DNA of 18,726 bases from COMBO-56-21 sp038852315 (GTDB lineage: Archaea > Thermoplasmatota > Thermoplasmata > UBA10834). The notes below the pieces were generated by a model. The model did not search any database, was not told where the DNA came from, and saw only the letters and a program-made list of their open reading frames with translations. This document shows positions 14,221-18,726 of the stretch, piece after piece. Location: contig JAWCKF010000033.1 in NCBI GenBank assembly GCA_038852315.1, positions 1 through 18,726 of the forward strand, read 5' to 3'. How positions within the stretch are numbered: position 1 is the first letter of the stretch; each line of letters begins with the position of its first letter. Position numbers and translations under genes: made by a program.

Positions 14221-14334
14221 TGGTCCCGACTCCCGGATTTGAACCGGGGGCCTGCTGATATCAGCGACTGCGATCGGCAACGCCGATGTCCTCACTACAG
14301 TCAGCCGCTCTCAACCAGTCTGAGCTAAGTCGGG
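14221..14334 (-). tRNA. tRNA-Tyr (GUA) with a 35-base intron and encoded CCA
   Basis: Read on the minus strand from 14334: acceptor CCCGACT, TA, D stem GCTC/GAGC around an 11-base loop containing GG, and anticodon stem GCTGA with loop start CTGTAG, so the anticodon is GTA. A 35-base insert runs from 14294 to 14260, after which the exon resumes with A38 and the stem TCAGC. The variable loop is AGGCC, the T arm is CCCGG-TTCAAAT-CCGGG, acceptor AGTCGGG pairs perfectly with the 5' strand, and discriminator A is followed by genome-encoded CCA (14223-14221). The intron sits at the canonical 37/38 position and contains a perfect 6-bp hairpin, ATCGGC-GTT-GCCGAT. The mature exons total 76 bases. Confidence 0.95.
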
Positions 14335-14377
14335 TCTGCGAGCCAGGCTTTCTACCAGAGGCACCCTATCATGCAAT

Positions 14378-14388
14378 CCGTATAAAGT
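14378..14388 (-). promoter_or_regulatory. TATA box of tRNA-Tyr
   Basis: On the minus strand ACTTTATACGG lies about 50 bases before the tRNA 5' end. A start near 14356 would leave a 5' leader of some 22 bases, to be removed by RNase P. Confidence 0.5.
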
Positions 14389-14462
14389 GTTTTTCTGCTT
14401 GTTGCACTGGAGGAAGAGACATCCATCGTGAACGGAAGTGAGGTATGGAGCAAAATCCGAAG

Positions 14463-14474
14463 TTATTATATATT
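14463..14474 (+). promoter_or_regulatory. TATA box of the ribbon-helix-helix gene
   Basis: TTATTATATATT predicts transcription from about 14497. A small palindrome, TGTC-C-GACA (14494-14502), lies exactly at that start and could be an operator. The resulting leader to the GTG at 14566 is long for this window, about 70 bases. Confidence 0.5.
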
Positions 14475-14565
14475 TAGTAACATTATTAGGGTCTGTCCGA
14501 CACCAGTATGGCATAAGAGGTACAGTAGGCGCCGCGGCGAGGATGGCTCTGGCGGGGCGATAGTA

Positions 14566-14802
14566 GTGGAGCCAGATACTGAGAAGATAACCATCAGGAT
14601 ACCGAAAAGGCACCTCAAGGCGCTGGACTTCCTCGTTCAGATCGATGACTTCCCCTCGCGCTCCGAAGCGATCAGAGCGGCCGTGAGGGACCTCATCTAT
14701 GCCCGACTGGAGTTGGTCATAGACAGGATAAAGAAGTTCGAAAGCGCCGAACAGGCACTCGCAGAGGCAAAGGTGTACGAGGAAAGGTACCTGAAGAAGT
14801 AG
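14566..14802 (+). CDS. Ribbon-helix-helix (CopG-type) DNA-binding protein
   Basis: A 78-residue protein. Residues 6-15 (EKITIRIPKR) form the antiparallel DNA-contacting ribbon, followed by two helices (LKALDFLVQIDDF, and SRSEAIRAAVRDLI with the family's typical S-R-S-E-A-I-R turn). A C-terminal helical tail follows (LVIDRIKKFESAEQALAEAK). RHH proteins bind DNA as dimers and usually repress their own promoters. Many euryarchaea keep a relative beside ftsZ, but ftsZ is not seen here. No ATG in frame lies downstream of the TATA box, so I take the GTG at 14566, preceded by GGGGCGAT. An ATG at 14428 would fall before the predicted transcript start. Confidence 0.85.
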   Translation: MEPDTEKITIRIPKRHLKALDFLVQIDDFPSRSEAIRAAVRDLIYARLELVIDRIKKFESAEQALAEAKVYEERYLKK

Positions 14803-14870
14803 TCAGAACGGGATGGGATGCACTCTAACTACTCCTTTCAGCGACTCACCAATCAGGATTACCTCCCCCC

Positions 14871-14886
14871 TATTTTTTTTCTTTTT
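14871..14886 (+). terminator. T-run terminator of the ribbon-helix-helix gene
   Basis: TATTTTTTTTCTTTTT lies about 70 bases after the stop codon, with no needed hairpin. Oligo-T alone ends transcription in archaea. It lies between converging genes. Confidence 0.7.
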
Positions 14887-14922
14887 GGAGACCGGCGGCC
14901 GCCATCGTGATTGAGAGGGCTG

Positions 14923-15681
14923 TCACCCGATGTATCCCAGGTCCTCCCTCTTGGGCTCCGGCTGCGGCTCCACCTCACGGAGCTTCGAAGTGATCATGTC
15001 GATCTGTTCAGCCTTGCTCTCGAGTTCGGACATGTCGAGCTTGACTTCCAGTATCCGCGACAGCACCTCGAGCACCGCCTGGGCGCCCTTCGGGTCAACG
15101 AAGTATCCCGAGGTCTCGCCCATGAGGCACACGCTTCTGATGTCGTACAGTCGCCCTAGCCCGAGGAGCAGACCGCTCGCGCCCACTATCCCGCTCCCGG
15201 GCTCGCCCTTCGAGAAGGTCACGCCGTTCCTCTTCATCTCCTCGACGAGCTCGGGATCCGTCGCGGCACCCAGCACCCTGGGCTTGTCGATCATCCGCCC
15301 GAGGCCGTATCCGCCGAGAGTGAATATCCTCTTCACCCCGAGGTCCTTCGCGATCCTCAGCACCCTGTCGGAGAGCTCGTACTGGCCGTCGGGCGTGAGT
15401 CCCTGGTAGTCCCCTATGAGTATGATGAGGTCGTTCTTCGCCGTGGGCCTCTTGACATAGTACAGCTCGTTTGAGACGAGCTTGATGGTGCCGGCGTCGT
15501 TGACGAGCACCTGCGGGGGGAAGTACTTCGAGTAGATGTCCGCGAACTTCACGGCCTTCAGCTGGTCGACCAGGTGCTCTGCGGCGAGCTTGCCGACGTT
15601 GCCGACCCCTGGCAACCCCTCGACCAGTATCGGATCCTTGAGGACTGGCCGCTCCTTGAACACAACCACTATGTCCTCCAA
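14923..15681 (-). CDS. pbaB: Proteasome assembly chaperone PbaB (PAC2 family)
   Basis: A 252-residue PAC2/DUF75-family protein. Archaeal PbaB helps assemble or bind the 20S proteasome and its alpha rings. Typical parts are DPILVEGLPGVGNVGKLAAEHL (residues 16-37), NDLIILIGDYQGLTPDGQYEL, IFTLGGYGLGR, and ASGLLLGLGRLYDIRSVCLMGETSGYFVDP. The C-terminal tail is charged and ends in DLGYIG, resembling the HbYX-like tails (hydrophobic-Tyr-X) that dock on the proteasome, although here the tyrosine is third from the end. The start is TTG 15681, directly after the nop10 stop. The alternative GTG 15669 has GGAGG five bases upstream and may be the true start. It is the last gene of the rpl44e operon. Confidence 0.93.
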   Translation of the reverse strand: MEDIVVVFKERPVLKDPILVEGLPGVGNVGKLAAEHLVDQLKAVKFADIYSKYFPPQVLVNDAGTIKLVSNELYYVKRPTAKNDLIILIGDYQGLTPDGQYELSDRVLRIAKDLGVKRIFTLGGYGLGRMIDKPRVLGAATDPELVEEMKRNGVTFSKGEPGSGIVGASGLLLGLGRLYDIRSVCLMGETSGYFVDPKGAQAVLEVLSRILEVKLDMSELESKAEQIDMITSKLREVEPQPEPKREDLGYIG

Positions 15682-15852
15682 TCACCCGCCCCCCGTTGCT
15701 TCTCGCTTCAGCCTTCTCCTGTACTCGCCGTACCTGTCGTCGGGTGAGTACTTCGCGGGGATTGGCATGAATGTTGTCCCTCCACACGCAGGGCAGGTGT
15801 CCTTCAGCGTGTATAGCCTGCAGCTCCCGCACTTCCTAAGCAGCGTCCTCAC
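15682..15852 (-). CDS. nop10: Nop10, H/ACA ribonucleoprotein component
   Basis: A 56-residue protein too short to stand out in a length-based search. Nop10 is a core protein of the H/ACA guide RNP, with Cbf5, Gar1 and L7Ae, which makes pseudouridine in rRNA. From GTG 15852 it begins MRTLLRKCGSC. The zinc ribbon cysteines are C8, C11, C20 and C23, and the tail IPAKYSPDDRYGEYRRRLK is the conserved Nop10 linker and helix that binds Cbf5. The GTG overlaps the aIF2alpha stop (AAGTGA), and the TGA touches the pbaB start, so the three genes are tightly packed. This order is conserved in many archaea. Confidence 0.95.
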   Translation of the reverse strand: MRTLLRKCGSCRLYTLKDTCPACGGTTFMPIPAKYSPDDRYGEYRRRLKREATGGG

Positions 15853-16634
15853 TTCTCATCGCTCCTCTTGAATGATGCGTGTCCGCCGGCCCTGTGGACG
15901 GTCGTGGTCGCCCTCTCGACCGCGGATTTCAGCTCCGCCTCGGCCGTCTTGTAGTCCTCGGCCGTCACGGTCACCCTGTAGCGCGGCGCCCCGAGATAGT
16001 GTATCTTGACCTCGCCCTCGTCGGCCTTCTCCGCCTCGGCGAGGGCCTTCTTGATGTGGTCGATCCCATCGGAAGTCGGCACAGTGAGCTCGAGGACGCC
16101 GTGGATCGAGACCGAGGGAAGCTCGATGTTCTCGCGCGCGACCTCGGTCAGCGCCCCTGCCCACTTCTTGTCGAGCCCGAGCCCCTTCACCGAATCGGGA
16201 TCTTTAGTCATCTGCTCGAAGGCGCTGTAAAGCGTGCCGAAGTCGGCTATGAGCTTGTCCCCCACCTCCGCATAAGCCTGGTCGAGGGACTTGCCGAGCT
16301 TCGAGGCCGCGATCTCCAGGAGCTTTTCGGCCTTCTTCTCGTTCTTCCACTCCTGGATCTTCTCCCTGCGAGCGTGCTCGTTGACCTGCTTCAGCGATAG
16401 ATCGATGTGACCCTTCTCAGGATCCACACCGAGGACTTTGCACACGACCTTCTGACCTTCCCGGATGTGGTCCCTGATGTACTTCACCCAGCCGGTCGCG
16501 ACGTCCCTGACGTGTATGAAGCCCTCCTTGCCTCCGTATTCGTCAAGCTTGACGAACGCGCCGAAGTTCTTCACGTTCTCGACAGAGCAGACGACGAGAT
16601 CGCCGACCTCCGGATACTCCGCTCTCCTTGGCAT
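15849..16634 (-). CDS. Translation initiation factor aIF2 alpha subunit
   Basis: A 261-residue alpha subunit of the aIF2 heterotrimer, which brings initiator tRNA to the ribosome. Residues ~8-85 form the S1/OB domain (VGDLVVCSVENVKNFGAFV, then GFIHVRDVATGWVKYIRDHI and GHIDLSLKQV). A helical middle domain follows, and an alpha-beta C-terminal domain starts near 175 (SVSIHGVLELTVPTSDG, then the end PRYRVTVTAEDY), which contacts the gamma subunit. The start is ATG 16634, whose A is the last base of the rps27e stop (TGATG), a one-base overlap. A longer in-frame ATG at 16718 lies inside rps27e and is rejected. Confidence 0.97.
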   Translation of the reverse strand: MPRRAEYPEVGDLVVCSVENVKNFGAFVKLDEYGGKEGFIHVRDVATGWVKYIRDHIREGQKVVCKVLGVDPEKGHIDLSLKQVNEHARREKIQEWKNEKKAEKLLEIAASKLGKSLDQAYAEVGDKLIADFGTLYSAFEQMTKDPDSVKGLGLDKKWAGALTEVARENIELPSVSIHGVLELTVPTSDGIDHIKKALAEAEKADEGEVKIHYLGAPRYRVTVTAEDYKTAEAELKSAVERATTTVHRAGGHASFKRSDEK

Positions 16635-16822
16635 CACTGGACCTCGCCGAGCATCTGCCCCCTGACGATGCCCTTCCCACCGGTGGGCCTTATCAGGGTG
16701 GCCCCGCAGACGTTGCACTTGACCTGGACTGCGGGCTTGTCGAAGGCGATCTGCTCGTTACCGCAGTCCTGACACTTGACCGTTATGAACTTGCTCTTGG
16801 GGGCCGGTATCGCATCTTTCAT
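16634..16822 (-). CDS. rps27e: Small-subunit ribosomal protein eS27
   Basis: A 62-residue zinc-ribbon protein of the 30S ribosomal subunit (S27e). It begins MKDAIPAPKSKFITVKC; the ribbon uses C17, C20, C36 and C39, and the end LIRPTGGKGIVRGQML is typical of the family. ATG 16822 lies two bases after the rpl44e stop. It sits between rpl44e and aIF2alpha, as in many archaeal genomes. Confidence 0.97.
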   Translation of the reverse strand: MKDAIPAPKSKFITVKCQDCGNEQIAFDKPAVQVKCNVCGATLIRPTGGKGIVRGQMLGEVQ

Positions 16823-16824
16823 CG

Positions 16825-17106
16825 TCACGCCTCCTTGAGCTCGAAGGACTTGGCCCTGAAACACGTGCGCTGGTGGGCCTTCTTGCAGACCTTGCACCTG
16901 TACCTCAGAGCGACCTTGACCGTCGGCTTCTGCCTGCCCTCGTACTTCGGCCTCGGGAAGCCGCCGTAGCCCGCAGTGGCACGCCTGTACCTCCTCTGCC
17001 CCCACTTCAGCTCGCTCCTCGGGCGGGCCTTGACTCTCTCGACCTCGTGCTCCGTATGCTTCTTGCACTTGGGGCAGTACTCCTTGGTCACTCTGGGCAT
17101 CTTCAT
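16825..17106 (-). CDS. rpl44e: Large-subunit ribosomal protein eL42 (L44e)
   Basis: A 93-residue zinc-binding protein of the 50S subunit, near the tRNA E site. The zinc cysteines are C11, C14, C71 and C74, and the middle GYGGFPRPKYEGRQKPT is the signature L44e stretch. It is the first gene of the operon, with a TATA box at 17151-17160 and a leader of about 20 bases. ATG 17106 and ATG 17100 (MPRVTKEYC) are both possible starts; neither has a strong Shine-Dalgarno. Confidence 0.97.
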   Translation of the reverse strand: MKMPRVTKEYCPKCKKHTEHEVERVKARPRSELKWGQRRYRRATAGYGGFPRPKYEGRQKPTVKVALRYRCKVCKKAHQRTCFRAKSFELKEA

Positions 17107-17150
17107 CCGAATCAGCAGCCCATCGGGCAGGGACCGAGTAAGCGGGAACT

Positions 17151-17160
17151 TGTATTAAAG
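17151..17160 (-). promoter_or_regulatory. TATA box of the rpl44e-rps27e-aIF2alpha-nop10-pbaB operon
   Basis: CTTTAATACA on the minus strand predicts transcription from about 17128. No other promoter is visible inside the five-gene operon, where genes overlap or abut. Confidence 0.55.
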
Positions 17161-17266
17161 CATTGTTGGATTGCTTGTGTGTTCAGACGTCCAGAGCTCG
17201 AGCCAAGAGAAGTCGTCTGGACCGCGTCATCAGTGCGACTAATATTCCGACGGTCCGATGGAAAGA

Positions 17267-17276
17267 CATATATACG
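17267..17276 (+). promoter_or_regulatory. TATA box of the winged-helix regulator gene
   Basis: CATATATACG is centred about 36 bases before ATG 17307, so the transcript should have a leader of roughly 9 bases. Confidence 0.55.
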
Positions 17277-17306
17277 CAGAAATTAATAAATGGCACTGCA
17301 CATAAT

Positions 17307-17672
17307 ATGACGGACAAGGGCCTGACGAAGAAGGACGAGATGCTCGTCGAGCTTCTCATGCGAACGGGTCTCTCGAAGAACATGGCGAAGACCCTAGTTT
17401 TTCTGAGGAAGAAGGACGAGACGACTTCTGTAGAGATAGAGAGCGCGACAGGTCTGAGACAGCCCGAGGTTTCCATTGCGATGCAGGAGCTGCGCAGGCG
17501 CAAGTGGGTGACCAAGCGCGACATCAAGAAGGAGGGCAAGGGCAGGCCCGTGCACTCTAACAGGCTCTCGATACCCTTCGAGAAGATCATCGAGATCATC
17601 GAGGCCGAGGAGCGGAAGAAGATCGAGATGATCGAGGAGGGCATCAGGCAGCTGAAGGAGCTAGCGAAGTGA
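17307..17672 (+). CDS. Winged helix-turn-helix transcriptional regulator
   Basis: A 121-residue protein from ATG 17307; an upstream in-frame ATG at 17163 precedes the predicted transcript start. Residues ~10-85 form a winged helix-turn-helix of TrmB/MarR type: GLSKNMAKTLVFLRKKDETTS, the recognition helix region GLRQPEVSIAMQELRRRKWV, and the wing KRDIKKEGKGRPVH. The C-terminal ~35 residues (FEKIIEIIEAEERKKIEMI and onward) form a coiled coil, probably for dimerisation. There is no ligand-binding domain. It stands divergent from the ribosomal operon and converges on rpiA with one base between stops. Its targets are unknown. Confidence 0.88.
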   Translation: MTDKGLTKKDEMLVELLMRTGLSKNMAKTLVFLRKKDETTSVEIESATGLRQPEVSIAMQELRRRKWVTKRDIKKEGKGRPVHSNRLSIPFEKIIEIIEAEERKKIEMIEEGIRQLKELAK

Positions 17673-17673
17673 G

Positions 17674-18345
17674 CTACGCCCTCATCATCGTCCTCACGCC
17701 CTCCTTGGACGCCACGATGACCCTGTGAGCGAGGCCAACGAACAGACCGTTGTCAACCACGCCTGGAACGAGGTTCAACTCGGCCTCGAGCTTCGCCGGG
17801 TCGTCTATCCTAGGGAACCGGCAGTCCGCGATCATGTTGCCGTTGTCCGTGATGAAGGCGATGCCGCCCTTCACGCGTACGACGGGGTCGCACCCGAACC
17901 GCCTCAGACGGGCGACCGTGGATTCCCAGGCGAACCTGACTATCTCGACAGGCAGCGGAGCTTTCTGGCCCAGGTGATCCACCAGCTTCGAGTCGTCGAC
18001 AACGATGACCTCGTGCTTGGTGGCTGACGCCACTATCTTCTCTCTGACCAGCGCGCCGCCGAGCCCCTTGATCAGATTGAGCTTCGGGTCCACCTCGTCC
18101 GCGCCGTCAATGGTCAGGTCCACTTCGGGATAGTCCTTCAGCTCGCCGATCGTGATTCCCACGGACCTGGCCAGTTGCTCGGAATCCCTTGACGTGGGGA
18201 TTCCTGTTATCTTCAGACCTTCCCGCACCTTCTCCCCGAGAAGCCTGATGGCTATGCTCGCCGTAGAGCCGCTGCCGAGGCCGACCACCATGCCGTCCTT
18301 GACGAGCTTCACGGCCTCCGTGGCAGCCATCTCCTTGAGATCCAA
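17674..18345 (-). CDS. rpiA: Ribose-5-phosphate isomerase A
   Basis: RpiA interconverts ribulose 5-phosphate and ribose 5-phosphate. With the TTG 18345 start it has 223 residues. GLGSGST (22-28) binds the phosphate; D80 and D83 in DGADEVD, K93 and E102 in KGLGGALVREK are the active-site residues, one position off those of the E. coli enzyme. ITDNGNMIAD and PGVVDNGLF are also family hallmarks. AGGAGG lies six bases before the TTG; the in-frame ATG at 18360 has no Shine-Dalgarno and would add five residues. It follows the creatininase-family gene by a few bases, probably as one operon. It supplies the pentose-phosphate route with TktAB and the aldolase. Confidence 0.95.
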   Translation of the reverse strand: MDLKEMAATEAVKLVKDGMVVGLGSGSTASIAIRLLGEKVREGLKITGIPTSRDSEQLARSVGITIGELKDYPEVDLTIDGADEVDPKLNLIKGLGGALVREKIVASATKHEVIVVDDSKLVDHLGQKAPLPVEIVRFAWESTVARLRRFGCDPVVRVKGGIAFITDNGNMIADCRFPRIDDPAKLEAELNLVPGVVDNGLFVGLAHRVIVASKEGVRTMMRA

Positions 18346-18366
18346 CCTATCCCTCCTCATCCGATA

Positions 18367-18726
18367 TCATCGGACCCGCCTGAGCCCGAAGTTCTCCACC
18401 ACGAGCTGCGAGATCCTCTCGACTATGTAGTCGTCTATGCGAGCTCCTTTCGCCGCAGAGGCCCCTCGAGAATCGCCCACAACGCCCGTGGGAAAGAAAC
18501 GTTCAGGATCGCTCACGACCATGAACTTCGGTGGCCGCTCCTTGCCCACAGGCCTCGGAGGACGGACGAGCTCCGGCCTGATGTTCAGCATCCTCGACGT
18601 CTCGATCATTCCGGCATGGCCATCATCCTCGGGAAACTCCTTGCCCCTGAGGTCATAGGCGATGTCGTAGTCGGAGAGCACCATCACCCTGAGGCCTTTG
18701 ACCCGCTCGACGACACTCAGGGCGCC
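18367..18726 (-). CDS. Creatininase-family amidohydrolase (partial, N-terminus beyond window edge)
   Basis: The C-terminal 119 residues are present and the frame runs open to the window edge; GTG 18687 is only an internal codon. HAGMIETSRML is the conserved HAG-x-x-ETS element of the creatininase family, whose histidine and glutamate serve the dinuclear metal centre. FPTGVVGDSRGASAAKG is the usual C-terminal signature. Archaeal members include ArfB, the formamide hydrolase of riboflavin and F420 synthesis, so that role is possible, but subfamilies cannot be told apart without the N-terminal half. The stop lies a few bases before rpiA. Confidence 0.85.
   Translation of the reverse strand, partial: GALSVVERVKGLRVMVLSDYDIAYDLRGKEFPEDDGHAGMIETSRMLNIRPELVRPPRPVGKERPPKFMVVSDPERFFPTGVVGDSRGASAAKGARIDDYIVERISQLVVENFGLRRVR

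Noticed and set aside
15095..15832. 245-codon minus-strand frame spanning nop10 and pbaB in another frame
   Set aside because: The same strand codes Nop10 and PbaB in other frames with clear motifs; this one is Arg/Gly-rich shadow.
1..18726. CRISPR array, insertion sequence, prophage or defence cassette
   Set aside because: No regularly spaced repeats, transposase, integrase or phage genes were seen in either strand; most genes are conserved housekeeping.

Overview
The window is archaeal chromosome of moderately high G+C, most likely from the Thermoplasmata side of the Euryarchaeota (Thermoplasmatota); that rank is an inference. Direct archaeal marks are the PCNA clamp, transcription factor S, the rpl44e-rps27e-aIF2alpha-nop10-pbaB operon, geranylgeranyl reductase (ether-lipid saturation), a Taw2 wyosine enzyme, split transketolase genes, TATA-box promoters with very short leaders, and a tRNA-Tyr with an intron at 37/38. 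The DUF835 protein and the membrane-anchored surface protein fit Thermoplasmata but do not prove it.

Layout. 1-562: end-truncated ACT-domain regulator (minus). 591-784: TATA box and tRNA-Glu(UUC), interrupted by a run of N. 785-1641: lower-G+C stretch with one orphan membrane protein. 1642-4065: divergent pair, a DUF835 protein and a 519-residue cysteine-bearing protein of unknown function, whose promoters form an imperfect inverted repeat. 4022-7061: taw2, a surface protein and a geranylgeranyl reductase, with overlapping convergent 3' ends. 7171-7686: small predicted metalloprotease. 7699-12055 (all minus): tfs, pcn, purN, tktA, tktB and a transaldolase-like aldolase. 12163-13419: membrane protein with a long Arg-rich tail. 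13420-13724: 305-bp intergenic region with divergent TATA boxes and two strong adjacent hairpins. 13725-14802: stand-alone CheY, intron-containing tRNA-Tyr, small ribbon-helix-helix regulator. 14923-17106: the conserved translation/proteasome operon. 17307-18726: winged-helix regulator, rpiA, and an edge-truncated creatininase-family amidohydrolase.

How the genes work together. TktA/TktB, the transaldolase-like enzyme and RpiA cover most of a non-oxidative pentose-phosphate route to ribose 5-phosphate. PurN, just upstream of the tkt genes on the same strand, uses that product in purine synthesis, and PCNA and TFS act in replication and transcription. The second operon is ribosome, initiation, rRNA/tRNA modification and proteasome assembly.

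I see no defence island, CRISPR array, transposon or prophage. The least explained parts are the 519-residue protein with its mirrored promoter, the two-hairpin element at 13526-13592, the HExxHxxGxxD protease, and the palindrome in the geranylgeranyl reductase promoter. Coding starts were chosen from Shine-Dalgarno spacing and TATA distance; several are GTG or TTG.
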